From Vombatus ursinus (taxonomy: Eukaryota > Chordata > Mammalia > Diprotodontia > Vombatidae): DNA of 64,000 nucleotides. The notes beneath the pieces are model-generated. The model was given only the letters and a program-made list of their open reading frames with translations, had not been told where the DNA came from and did no database searches. Positions 33,030 to 42,600 of the stretch are shown here, in pieces (within the stretch, counting starts at the first letter, position 1; the number at the start of each line of letters is the position of its first letter). The stretch covers positions 1,808,756-1,872,755 of the forward strand of contig NW_020947390.1 of the NCBI RefSeq assembly GCF_900497805.2, in the 5' to 3' direction. Made by a program: the position numbers and the translations under genes.

Positions 33030-33190
33030 ACAATCTGCTTACATCAGAGATCTGATGTGAGGAAAGTGCTTGGTAATCCTTAAAGTGATACATGGACACA
33101 AATTATTGTGATTTCATTGTCATTTCCAATGCATCCCATTAATGGCAAATCACTTTGATCACAGAGGTAAGGTGTGGATCTCAACTATGG
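33030..33190 (+). repeat. Repeat unit shared with 29601-29765, copy 2
   Basis: ATCAGAGATCTGATGTGAGG, GTGCTTGGTAATCCTTAAAG, TTTCATTGTCATTTCCAATG and GGCAAATCACTTTGATCACA. Similarity stops at both ends, so a small dispersed repeat or an old local duplication. Confidence 0.55.
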
Positions 33191-33529
33191 ACATCAACAA
33201 CTAACTCAGTTGCAGATATGCCACATGAGAATGTGTAAATACCATTGAAAAAAGATGAAGCTCAAAAAGGAGCAATATCTATGCAGGATATTAATAATTT
33301 TAAAAGCACTCAGAGACCTATATTGAAGATATATGAAACAGCAAAGATTCTAAACAAACAGAAAAGATCATAAGCAATGTTATCACCAAATAAGATAACT
33401 GAGAAGACATCTGAAGCCATATGTTAAATCCATATACCAACCTATATGTCTACTTTCTCACATTTAGAGAATTTTGGAATACAATCAATTTCCTTTCAGT
33501 GATCCCACACTGCCACCAAAATCACTCTT
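33191..33529. other. Unassigned, probably LINE upstream part
   Basis: AT-rich, leads into the LINE tail that follows. No frame. Confidence 0.3.
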
Positions 33530-33990
33530 TTTAACACGAAGATTCTCATGTTGATGTTGTATCTCTATGAATCATATAGCACCAAAATCTTTGAAGACTC
33601 AAAATTGCAGGTGACTTAAAACAAGGAAAATATGCATTGTGGTTATAACTAGATGGAAACAGATTATAAAAAATGACTAGCATTCATGAAGTTTCATAAA
33701 AGACATCATCATAGACATATATGGTCAGAAAATGAGGTGAGCCAGTCTTCTACTGAGAGTGATAACACATGAACAGTCTAGGTGTTGCACTAATATAAAA
33801 GACATTTAAGAAAACAAACAACTTATATGAAGGTTTCCCACAAACTGGAGAAATAATGGTAGATTCATGAAAGAATAAAGAGAAGAATCTCAGGGGGTAA
33901 GAAGGCTTAGAGATAGCATTGAGATCTGCCTGGATAAAGGGTGGACTTTCCCCAATAAGATGCAAGTCTTTCTAACCACAAGTCTTCAGA
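33530..33990 (+). mobile_element. Old LINE reverse-transcriptase tail, clade unknown
   Basis: Broken plus-strand peptides resemble the C-terminal tail of vertebrate LINE reverse transcriptases: MLYLYESYS at 33550 (compare LLYGSESW), GQKMR at 33724, and RFPTNWRN at 33831 (compare GRPPTRWRD). Several stops lie between them. RTE-like or a related clade is possible. The minus frame at 33750-33965 is a shadow. Confidence 0.35.
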
Positions 33991-34189
33991 TATCGGGCCA
34001 AAGAAACCAATAAGGGCTATTGGTAAATATCAGTTAAAAATTATTTCACAAATGAAAGATCTGTGAATAAGGCAAAGATTTCCATTTAAACTTATTTTGT
34101 CATACCTCCTCCATCTTATTTTTATGAAGTTGTTTTATTTTATACTAGGTATAGTATTTTATATTTATTTATACAAAATTTCATCTCAT
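33991..34189. other. No recognised feature
   Basis: Short AT-rich spacer before a CR1/L3 copy. Confidence 0.3.
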
Positions 34190-35775
34190 TAGATTCAATT
34201 CAATGGTCTAGCTCATCAAGACCTTTTTATCCTGACTCTGTCATCCAACGTATTAACTTTCTCCTAGCTTTGGATCATACAAAAATTTGGTAAGCATGAC
34301 ATCTAAACCTTTATCCAACTCAGTAATAAAAACATTAAACAGCACAGGGCAAGACGCAGATTCAAGAATACACTGAGCTTTTATGACTACTCTTTAAGAC
34401 CAGCCATTTGACCAGTTCCAAATCAACCTAATTATATTACGATTAAGTCAACATCTCTTAATATTCTCCAAAAATATTAAATGAGAAACTTTTTCAAATG
34501 TTCTGCTAAAAAAAATAGACAAACATCCTTACCAGTTTGGAATCTATTTCATAAAAGGAACTGAAAAATAAATTAAAAAGAAGTGAGGTTAATCTGGCAT
34601 GACTTTTTTCCAAGAAATCCATGCTGTATCTTTGTGATCACTGCTTCCTTTTATGGTGCTTACTAGTCATCCCTTTACTAGTAGCTTCTAAAAATTTGCC
34701 AGGAACCAAGATCAAGGCTACTAGAGTAAAATGTATAAACTCCACCCTCTTTTTTTTTTTTTTTCATTTTAGCCTGGTGACTTGAACTCATTAAAGGTAG
34801 CTAGGTACGATCATGGATTTCAACTCCTAATTTGGTATTTCTGCTCTTTACATTATAATTCAAAGTTTACTCTCTTTGGCAGAGAAAACAAAAGCAAAAT
34901 AAGAATTGAGCAGCTTTATTTTGTTGGATGCTATTATTGTCCAAATTATCCCCTAAAAGCAAACCTCTCTCTTCCTTGATCCTTCTCTTTTCCCCATGAT
35001 ACATTTTTTTTTGTTCTTGTCCTCAGCATTCTTCACCATCCTCAGTGCATTCTGAACTTTATCATTCTTGATACCCTTCTTATAGGATCATGTTATACTT
35101 TTGTATTCTTCAGTTGCCTACTCCTGTCTCCACCTTCTCAGTATTCTTTTTTCAATATTAGGTTTACTGGTGTGTTCTCTCCACATGCACCCCAGTTTCT
35201 TTAGACAGTTCTCCCTTTTTCATTGTTAATAGGTTCTGTAATGTCCAGAAAATCCTTCTTAAGGACCTCCCATTTTTTCTGAGCTAGCTTTCCATTTCAA
35301 GCTATGGGGTACTATGTAAACCTCTGAAATCTGCTTTACTAAAATCTAGGGATCATGTCAGACTATGCCCTACTTTCCTCTCCATCTCTATCACAAATTC
35401 TAAAAGCCCTCTACTCCAGCATCCTCTCATTTTCAATTAACCATCCAGTTCCACCTCATTGATAAAAATCAGGTCCAAAATATCAGTCTTCCTTGTTGCT
35501 TCCTTAACTTTTTGAAGGATGAAGCTATCATTAATGTAAACAAAAAGTCATTAACTGCCTTGGTTTTTGTTAGCAAGAAAACGGCAGCAGAAGTCTGGAT
35601 AATTAAAGTCTCCCATCACTAAAAAATTATGTTTCCATTCCAGACTTGTGATCTATTTCCCAAAGTCTTCATCTATTTCCTTTTTTCTATTCAGGTGGTT
35701 TGTAGTATACTCCAGTGACAATATCATTTTTGTTTATGCCTGCATTGATCTTGACAATGGTTTAAAAGCAGGAGA
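34190..35775 (-). mobile_element. CR1/L3-like LINE, longest copy
   Basis: About 1.6 kb in reverse order: GCTCATCAAGACCTTTTTAT at 34212, CTGTCATCCAACGTATTAAC, AACAGCACAGGGCAAGACGC, GACCAGTTCCAAATCAACCT, AGAAGTGAGGTTAATCTGGC near 34581, TCCATGCTGTATCTTTGTGA, TTAGCCTGGTGACTTGAACT at 34770, GGCAGAGAAAACAAAAGCAA, GAAATCTGCTTTACTAAAAT, ATAATTAAAGTCTCCCATCA at 35598 and TTTGTAGTATACTCCAGTGA. No intact frame. Confidence 0.75.
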
Positions 35776-36888
35776 AGGAATTGAAGTCGTAAAAAAGTAG
35801 TGACTCCACATGTTTGAAAATAACCAAAATAGGTAGTTTACTTGGAAACCAAAGGATGGAGAGCACAAAATTTCCATTTATTTATTTATTTATTTTTGGG
35901 GAGCACATATTTTAAAAAAAAAATAACCTAGGAATCTCTAGCCACCAACTAGTGGAAATGTTTTTAAAAGTTGTTTGGAAAACTGCAGGACCAAGTATAT
36001 ATCAACAATGCCACCTCTACATTCACCCAAGGGATACTAAGGGACATTTATTGTTAACCCTGGCTAGTCCTATGTTGACATTTTCCTTAAAGAAAGGCAT
36101 TCTAAAGTACCAACCTTCATGGGAAGACAGGGCTCATGAGAATTTCTCTTCCCTTCCAGATTGTCCTTTTTTCTACAGGGTTAAATGATTGAGTATATAA
36201 CCCACTAACTGGAATATCATTAATTCAGGCATAACATTTGAGGTTTTTTACCCCACACTTTTTCGTTTTTTTACCCAACGTGGTCATTCAGAATTGAGTA
36301 GGAGACATAGGAACTTAGAACCATTAGATAATACCTCACTTCTCCCCTTTTTCCCTACCTACACTTTACATTCACACATACAAATTCTGCACACATTACA
36401 TCCCTCAGCTATTTCATTGTACAGTAGGGACAACTTAAGGGGACTTAGAGGTGAAAAATGAATTTTATTCTCTCATAAAAAGTTAAAGTCAGCTCTTCCC
36501 CTGCTAAGGTGATATGGCTACAGGCTGTAAATATTCTTTTTATTAATCTGTTTAAATGTTCTGGAGAGGAAATCTTTCCACAATAATCTTTCCTTTGTTC
36601 ATTGGGGTTTACGGTTGCTTCTCTAGCAGCCAGTTATTAAATAAATAAAGAATCTCATCTCCCACCAGAGGAAATATAAGTGATAAGAGGACAAAGGGTT
36701 ATGGAAAATAAAGGACACTCCTCACCTTAAGAAACAGTAAAGAACAAAAGGTTCAAATTCACAAAGAAAAAAGATTCATCTAATAGCTATGGTGTTTTAT
36801 TACCTTGCTATCCAACTTCCTGGTAACCAACCCAGCCTTCCTGACCATACAATTACTTTATTTATAGTCTTAATTCCTTTTACCTGAC
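35776..36888. other. Repeat-poor stretch with (TTTA)n at 35876-35897
   Basis: No LINE or SINE recognised over 1.1 kb. 36490-36680 is compositionally even, non-simple, AT-rich DNA of the kind often conserved. Nothing coding recognised. Confidence 0.3.
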
Positions 36889-36889
36889 T

Positions 36890-37330
36890 TGAGGCAGCAA
36901 AACAAAAGGGAAAGAGCCCTGGCTCTGGAAACAGAGAACATAAGTTCAAATCTTCCCTATGACATCATCATCATCATCATCATCACAGCTAGCATGTATG
37001 TAGCACCTTTAAGGTTTGCAAAGGGATTTGATCCTCACAACAACCATGTAAGATAAATGCTATCATTGCCCCCCCACTTAACATAAGGGGAAACTGAAGT
37101 TGGAAGAGGTCAAGTGACATGCCCAGGATCACATCGCTAAGTGTCTGAACTCTAAACTCAGTTCTTCCTGACTCCAAATTCAATGTTCTATCCACTGTAA
37201 CACCTGCCTGCCTATTCCTATGTGACCTGTAGGTGTGTTAACTTAGCCACTTTGGGCCTTAGGATCCTCATTCATAAAATGAGGGAGTTGTACTAAATGG
37301 TCTTTGAGGTCCTTTCTAGCTACAAAGGGG
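36890..37330 (+). mobile_element. MIR split by a nested SINE
   Basis: Left half 36890-36958 (AACAAAAGGGAAAGAGCCCT, CATAAGTTCAAATCTTCCCT); right half 37217-37330 (TAGCCACTTTGGGCCTTAGG, TCATAAAATGAGGGAGTTGT, GGTCTTTGAGGTCCTTTCTA). A minus-strand SINE sits exactly between. Confidence 0.75.
36960..37215 (-). mobile_element. tRNA-derived SINE nested in MIR
   Basis: Starts with an ATC-repeat tail (36964-36986), then AGCACCTTTAAGGTTTGCAA, GGATTTGATCCTCACAACAA, GTGACATGCCCAGGATCACA, GTTCTTCCTGACTCC and TCTATCCACTGTAACACC. CCTATG flanks both sides, a possible short TSD. Confidence 0.8.
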
Positions 37331-37349
37331 AAGGGAGGGGGAAAAATGA

Positions 37350-37600
37350 GCATTTTTATTTGTGCCTATGTGCCAAGCACTGTGCTAAGTATTTGCTTAC
37401 AAATATGATTTCATTGGATCCTCACAACCCTAAGAGGTAAGTGTTGGTATTATCACCATTTATAGTTGAGGAAACTGAAGCAAACAGAGTTTAAATTACT
37501 TTCCCAGGGTCACACAGCTAGTATGTGAGGCCACATTTAAACTTGGGTTTTCCTGACTCTGAGCCAGAGTTCTCTCTTCTGTGCTACCAGATGACTCTAT
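37350..37600 (-). mobile_element. tRNA-derived SINE/MIR
   Basis: GTGCCAAGCACTGTGCTAAG at 37371, ATTGGATCCTCACAACCCTA, AGTTGAGGAAACTGAAGCAA, CAGGGTCACACAGCTAGTAT and GTGCTACCAGATGACTCT. Confidence 0.8.
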
Positions 37601-37869
37601 GAGCCTTGGATGATCTAGCCATATGTGATCCTTGAGACTAAGCTTTTGCTATCACTAGTGACAAGGCATAACAGCAAAATAGTGACGAGCCAATGGGAAG
37701 GATTGACTCAAGAAAGTAGCTTCTAATTTGGTCTAGACTCAATACAGACTCAGTGCAACTTCCTATACCCCAACCAACTACAGTATTGTACAGTATTTTA
37801 CATGATAATTGGCCAACTAATCATTCAACCAATAATATTTGAAGGGCACCAAGTTTAAAGACACTCTTT

Positions 37870-37945
37870 TAGTAGGCTATGTGAGCTCTAAACCCCAATA
37901 CCTGGCACAGTGCCTGGCACATAGTAGACACTTAATAAATGTTTT
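37870..37945 (+). mobile_element. L2 LINE 3' terminus
   Basis: CCTGGCACAGTGCCTGGCAC at 37901 then ATAGTAGACACTTAATAAAT. Confidence 0.75.
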
Positions 37946-37954
37946 TGATGACCT

Positions 37955-38250
37955 GTCAATAAAAAGAAATACATGGACCCCTGTCCTCGATAAGCTTATA
38001 ATTTAGTAAGACATATATTTATGAAAAGATAATTACCAATACAGTAAAGATCAGAACAGTAGGTGCCAAGTGCTAAATGAATTACTGGCCATGTAGAAAG
38101 TCAAAGAATTACTGTGAGCTGGGAGGTAGTTCACAAAGAAGACAGGATTTGAACTGAACCTTGAAGGGTGGGGAAAAAAACATAGGTAAGAAAGGATAAG
38201 CTTGAGAGGAGTATGTGCATTTGTGAGTAAGGTCAGAGTTTCATAGTCAA
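37955..38250 (+). repeat. Mammal-wide repeat, copy 4 (partial)
   Basis: ATACATGGACCCCTGTCCTC, TAAGCTTATAATTTAGTAAG, ACAGGATTTGAACTGAACCT and AGGTAAGAAAGGATAAGC follow the order of 24163-24790, more diverged. Confidence 0.45.
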
Positions 38251-38409
38251 GGTACCACTATCCTTCCAGGCATTTAGGTTCATAATCTCAGCATTATGCT
38301 TAATTCCTTACCTGGTACTGTGGGGAAAAAAAGTCCTCCTATTTATAACTGTCTTTGACACCTCATGCCCTAAGCAAGAATCAATGTCACACTAACAAGA
38401 TTCTAACTA

Positions 38410-38530
38410 GGCCCAGCAAGATGTAAGCTCCTTGAGAACTGGGACTGCTTTTCATTTAAGTCTGTATTTTCTGCACCAAACACTGGGTTTTGCACATAGT
38501 AGGGGCCTAATTAATATTTGGATTGAACTG
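38410..38530 (+). mobile_element. L2 LINE 3' terminus
   Basis: AGATGTAAGCTCCTTGAGAA at 38419, GGTTTTGCACATAGTAGGGG and CCTAATTAATATTTGGATTG. Confidence 0.7.
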
Positions 38531-38811
38531 CTTTGTACACAGAAGATGAACAGCACCCCACTGCAAAACATTTATCCATTTCTGCCACCTTCATTGAAGA
38601 TGCCACTCATGGCAGCTAAATTAAACATGTTCATCTTTATTAAGGAATCATTCATCTTTATTAAGGTCAAAATGAAGAGATTAAGCCATAGCAGAATCTG
38701 TTCGCTTCATATTTATAAAGCTGTAGCAAAAGAGAGGAATTAACATTTCATTTCCAGTGCAAAGCATTGAGCCAGAATTTAGAAATTTATTTTTGCTTGT
38801 TGTTTTCTCTC

Positions 38812-39100
38812 TTTTTTTTTTTTAGTTTTTCAAAATTAATGACCATTTCTTTCCTCTGCCCACCCCACTTTGGAAAAGAGAGAGAGAGGGAGAGCAAGAG
38901 AGAGAGACGGAGACAGAAAGAGAGAGACAGAGACAGAGACAGAGAGACAGAGAGAAAGAGAGAAGAAAGACAAAACCCTTATAATAAATTCACATAGTCG
39001 AACAAAACAAATTCCTGTCTCTTGAGTCTGTTCTCTTATAGGCAGTGGGTAGCATGCTTTCAACACCGGCCTTCTAATTGGACATTGTTGTTGGGCATTG
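38812..39100 (-). mobile_element. L1 3' UTR, left half of a split copy
   Basis: T-run at 38811-38823 (poly-A of a minus-strand L1), TGACCATTTCTTTCCTCTGC, then a GA-rich tract, AAACAAATTCCTGTCTC, GGCAGTGGGTAGCATGCTTT and TCTAATTGGACATTGTTGTT at 39074. Continues after the insertion at 42297. Confidence 0.75.
38877..38968. repeat. (GAGA)n/(GAGACA)n microsatellite
   Basis: Purine-rich tract inside the L1 3' UTR. It generates both low-complexity open frames here. Confidence 0.95.
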
Positions 39101-39126
39101 CCTTGATTAGAGTTCTTTTTTTTTTT

Positions 39127-39271
39127 CATCCAAAGACAAGGTTTATTAGAACATCGATGGAAAGGGGGGATAGGGAGTGAGATTTAAAGAATATGCTATA
39201 TTGGCCAGACGCTTAAGGAATCTAAGCATTTGTATTGTTAATGCAAGCAGGACAGATCTTAAGAATCTGAG
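39127..39271 (-). repeat. R region, 3' copy, of the ERV retrocopy
   Basis: Reverse of AATAAA at 39142-39147 lies 15 bp before the poly(A) join, the normal cleavage distance. The other boundary, GAATCTGAG at 39263-39271, matches the outer end of the 5' copy (42271-42279). Confidence 0.8.
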
Positions 39272-39965
39272 CACTTTAATGGAGGCCAGATGGACCTTAT
39301 ATACAGAAAGACTGTGGGAGGGATCTAGGAGTGGCCAAGTAGTTTGGGGTGACTGGGGGAGGGGTCTAAAGAGGATCTGGTTGGGAACAAAATGCCAGGG
39401 ACCTGGAACACATAGTCAAGGGAGAATGGAGCCTAGATAGGATTAAGGGTGGAAAGTGGCCAGGGGCCATAGGGAAGTAAGACAATGGAGGGTTAGGCTA
39501 GGTAAAGGGTAACAGACAATTGGGGCAATGAAAGGCCAGTTGATAGGATTATAGCCTCAGGCAAAGGCCAGAGGTTTGCCCATGTGGGAAAGTCTAGGGC
39601 TTTTCCTTTTTGGGGTACAGATCCCAAAGACATGGTTTTCATGTCAACCCCTTTCAGGGGTTCAGATCCCATCCCCATCATTCCCCGCCTCAAACAAATG
39701 GGACTCAAATTCTTTTGGGGTAAGAAGGGAAGATCTTGGCTTCTGAAACTGCTTCCTGCTGTCAAGGGGCATAGAGCTGTCCCTGCCTCAAGGGGGTCCC
39801 AAAGAGGAGGTTGACTGGAACTGAGCACAGGCTGAATCCAGAGGATGACAGAAGGGGTGGGGGGGACGACATTACCCACTGTTTGCTACCAACAGTAGGT
39901 GAATGATCTGTAGTCTGGAAGACACAAATCTGACAGAAAAGACTGCAGGTCCCAGATACTGGGAG
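39272..39965 (-). repeat. U3 region of the ERV retrocopy (fossil)
   Basis: Purine-rich, low in A/T compared with its surroundings, and present only at this end, as expected for a copied transcript. The 128-residue minus frame and the 76-residue plus frame over it have no retroviral or host domain. The outer edge is approximate. Confidence 0.55.
39295..39303 (-). promoter_or_regulatory. TATA box in U3
   Basis: Minus strand TATATAAGG. Its spacing of about 24-32 bp to the inferred R start (39271) is that of a TATA box to its start site. It independently supports the R boundary read from the insertion end. Confidence 0.7.
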
Positions 39966-40179
39966 ATGTAAAAGTGTAAGAGCTCCATTAAAATCATTTA
40001 CATTTGACCTGCAGGATTATCTGATCTTATTACTTTTTCAAAAGTTTAAGTAATAATTTTGCAGGTAGAAGTTTTCCACCCCTGTGTTCAATAGTTACAC
40101 AAATCAATTTGCCAAGAGACTGACTTTCACTTCAATTATCACTGAAATTTTCCTCCCCAATCCAAACTAAAGATGTTTC

Positions 40180-41080
40180 TGACTTAATTTCAGTTGCTTG
40201 GGGTATCAAATGACTACACATTCAGGTCAAAACAGTAAGATCTCACAGGCTTGCATTGTGCCTATATCTTTTGCTGTCTATTGACTCTGACTATAGAAAT
40301 TTGCTATAAAAGGATAAAGCAGGGATAAGATTTAGGGCCCAAATATTTCAGGAAAAACATCCTTAGCTCTGCTTGAATTCAGATAATTCACAGTTTTCTA
40401 ACCATGCAGTATCAAATTCACCTCATAGTCAGACTCAGAAATAGCCAGGTGGGTAGCATTCATTTTCAAAGGAACATAATGGAGAAACTGAGCCAGGAGG
40501 ATCCCATCTTAGACTGAGGCTAAAACTGTTCTCTCAGCTTTTCCCAATGTTGACTTTCCACCTATATCACATTCTCTCTGAGTAGCTTGTGGCATTTCTC
40601 TCAGATGGTAGATTATTGATTATCGATGGATTATTATGATCCATCAGACAGCTCAAAATAAAATCCCATGAGCTTTAACCTCAAACAACAAGTTTTATTA
40701 ATCACAGCTTAGCAAAACTTTTCCTGGATTTACATCTCAAATTTAAATGTGTCCTGGTATAAAAAGCCAATTGTTAGAGATTATTTTCATATACTTGCAA
40801 ATTCTCAGCAAGCCATAACTCAAACAAGCTTTTTGGCAAGTTAACACATTAAAACAATAGCCAAATTGTTTTAGTTATAACCAAATTATGAAGAGTTGCT
40901 TGACATAACTAATACAAAAAGTTTACCAATTTGAAACTTGAAACAAACCCATTACCAATCAGGTGACTTCAGTTTTGTTAAATGCATTTCCAAATTACTT
41001 TACACAGAGGATCAACATCTCATCATTAACAGTTAAAACTACAACTTCAAAAGAGTAGGTTTACCTAAGTTAGGAGGCTG
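40180..41080 (-). mobile_element. LTR-like repeat, copy B (fossil), inside the retrocopy
   Basis: Matches 780-2095. Landmarks: ATCCTTAGCTCTGCTTGAAT at 40361, AGCCAGGTGGGTAGCATTC, TTTATTAATCACAGCTTAGC at 40693 and AATGCATTTCCAAATTAC at 40981. It may be part of the original viral RNA or a later nested insertion. Confidence 0.4.
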
Positions 41081-41084
41081 GCTA

Positions 41085-41323
41085 GCTTCTTTACCTTGAC
41101 CCATCTTCCTTCCCACTGCTGCTGGGGGTTGAGGTGGGGGGGGGGGGTGAGCAGGATGTGCTGAACCTGGGTGATGCTTCCAGGCAAAGGTTGCCCCAGG
41201 GTCCAAGGCCATTGCCAGTGAGGCCCATGCAGTACGTGCTGCCCCTCACCCCTCCTTCCTTTTGCCAGGTGGGGAAGGGCAAATTCGAAGGTGAAAAGGG
41301 AATGATAAAACACTCTTCCCCTG

Positions 41324-41324
<1 letters not shown>
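41085..41324. other. GC-rich segment inside the retrocopy
   Basis: GC-rich island with G-runs (41136-41147). Three mutually overlapping frames on both strands, none with a domain. Likely part of the insert's interior. Confidence 0.35.

Positions 41325-41354
<30 letters not shown>
41325..41354. repeat. 30-base G homopolymer
   Basis: An uninterrupted run of 30 G, the longest homopolymer in the window, directly beside a T-run-bearing SINE. It could be a real tract or an assembly or sequencing artefact. Confidence 0.8.
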
Positions 41355-41356
<2 letters not shown>

Positions 41357-41371
41357 TTAAAAAGGAGCCCT

Positions 41372-41515
41372 TTTTTTTTTTTGGCTAGGCAATGGGGTTA
41401 AGTGACTTGCCCAGGGTCACATAGCTAGTGAGTGTTATGTGTCTGAAGCCAGATTAGAACTCAGGTCCTACTGACTCCAGGCTGGTGTCCTAGCCACTGT
41501 GGCACCTAGCCATCC
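41372..41515 (-). mobile_element. tRNA-derived SINE inside the retrocopy
   Basis: T-run, GGCAATGGGGTTAAGTGACT at 41389, GCCCAGGGTCACATAGCTAG, GAACTCAGGTCCTACTGACT, CACTGTGGCACCTAGCCAT. Same subfamily as 25582-25722 but more diverged, so it dates from well after the retrocopy but before the young one. Confidence 0.85.
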
Positions 41516-42147
41516 CAACAAAGATACCCTCTTGATTCAAGCGAAGGGAGTGGGAGAAGGGAGTGAACAGGATTGTAAGGAGATGTTTCAAAACTCCTTA
41601 ATGATCAATCACAAAATCTTCAGAATCTACTGAAATTTTTTAGCTGTTCTAACTTTTCCCTGTAGCCTCCTTTAAGGAGGATCCAGGGATGGAGAGGGAA
41701 GGGAATAAGTAAGCCTCAGGGAACCAAAAAGTGCCTGCTGTTTTCTCAATTCCTTAGCACAGAGAGAATTGACAGAATTAGGCATACACTTCTGGATAGG
41801 GCGTCCATCCTTGCTGTCTATGCTGCAGAAGGTGTACCCAGGTCCATGGCCTCAAACTGAACCAGTCTCTGATACATCAGGTCAAGTGTGAGACAGCCTT
41901 GGAACTATCTGCATGAAAAGCAACTCCAAGTCTTCCTACATACTTGGCGAGAAACCCCAAACGCAGGGCAAGAAAGTGGGGGGCGGCCTGCATACCTTCC
42001 AGTCTTGGCTGGAGAAGAGCTTGGGGTTAGGCAGCTTCCCCATATGGGCCACCAAAATATTGTGGTTTAGAGGTTTAAGGGTGGTGGGACCCCAAATCAC
42101 GACACGCAGGTCCTGCCCAAATGAATTTGACCCAAGCCTTCTTTCAG
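41516..42147 (-). mobile_element. U5 and leader region of the ERV retrocopy (fossil)
   Basis: Continues on the minus strand from the 5' R copy through CTTGGGTCAAATTCATTTGG and GTGATTTGGGGTCCCACCAC to TTTTGGTGGCCCATATGGGG near 42058, where a primer-binding site would be expected. The tRNA it would match was not identified. Short frames here show no retroviral domain. Confidence 0.5.
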
Positions 42148-42279
42148 TCAAAGACAAGGTTTATTAGAACATAGATCGGGGTGGGTGAGATTTAAACAAT
42201 CTGCCATAATGGTCAGACTCTTAAGGAATCTAAGTATTTGTATCGCTAATGCAATCGGGCCAGATTTTAAGACTCTGAG
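42148..42279 (-). repeat. R region, 5' copy, of the ERV retrocopy
   Basis: Aligns with 39127-39271. Its outer end coincides with the TSD, so the copied RNA began at R. The internal polyadenylation signal (reverse of AATAAA at 42160-42165) is followed by U5 here, as in full-length retroviral RNA. Confidence 0.8.
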
Positions 42280-42296
42280 CCTTGATTAGAGTTCTT

Positions 42297-42600
42297 AAGC
42301 CCCTCAAATGTTGTTTGTTTTTACAATGGTATTATTGCATAAGTCAGGGATAGGGAATCTGCGACCTTGAGGCTACATGTGGCCTCAAGACCACAGGTTC
42401 CCCACCCCAGTATTGGTTGTTGTCCTAGTTCTGCTCATTTCACCCTAAACCATTTCATACAAGTCTTCACAGGCTTCTCTGAAACTGTCCCTTTCACAAT
42501 TTCCTATGGCACAATAGTATTGCATTACATTCATACACCACAATTTGTTTCACCATTGCCCAATTTCACCTTTTTAAAAGGATGTGCTGATGCATTACAA
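42297..42600 (-). mobile_element. L1 3' UTR, right half of the split copy
   Basis: AAGCCCCTCAAATGTTGTTT resumes the L1 right after the TSD, then GTCCTAGTTCTGCTCATTTC at 42421, AGTCTTCACAGGCTTCTCTG, CCTATGGCACAATAGTATTG and CACCATTGCCCAATTTCACC. A small palindromic element interrupts it at 42345-42410. Confidence 0.75.
42345..42410. mobile_element. Short palindromic hAT-like MITE remnant
   Basis: 66 bp: CAGGGATAGGGAATCTGCGA at one end and the near reverse complement ACAGGTTCCCCACCCCAG at the other, almost nothing between. Same terminal sequence as 44105-44261. No clear 8-bp TSD. Confidence 0.6.

Larger units (their letters stand above)
39101..42296 (-). mobile_element. ERV transcript retrocopy inserted by L1 machinery (fossil)
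   Basis: A broken, old endogenous-retrovirus copy in RNA form. The direct repeat CCTTGATTAGAGTTCTT flanks it (39101-39117 and 42280-42296). Just inside the left copy is a T-run (39116-39126), the poly(A) of a minus-strand insert. On the minus strand it starts with R-U5 at 42279 and ends with U3-R at 39127. The R copies (39127-39271 and 42148-42279) align end to end, with about 16 differences over roughly 130 positions by eye plus one gap. It lacks the 5' U3 and 3' U5 that a provirus has. The empty site reads CTT/AAGAAC on the cut strand, close to the L1 endonuclease preference. It is nested in an L1 3' UTR. Much of a retroviral interior is absent and no coding frame survives. Family not assigned. 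Confidence 0.8.

Noticed and set aside
32683-33099. 138-residue minus-strand frame, the second longest in the window
   Set aside because: Antisense to an L1 3' UTR and its flank; no domain and no homologue recognised.
38767-39129. Two frames over the GA-rich tract
   Set aside because: Simple repeat inside an L1 3' UTR; no domain.
39493-39879. 128-residue minus-strand frame with a Pro/Leu-rich protein
   Set aside because: Lies in the U3 region of a retroviral copy, which does not code in most families; no domain seen.
41065-41388. Three overlapping frames in a GC-rich patch
   Set aside because: High GC lowers stop frequency; no shared domain and no constraint visible.
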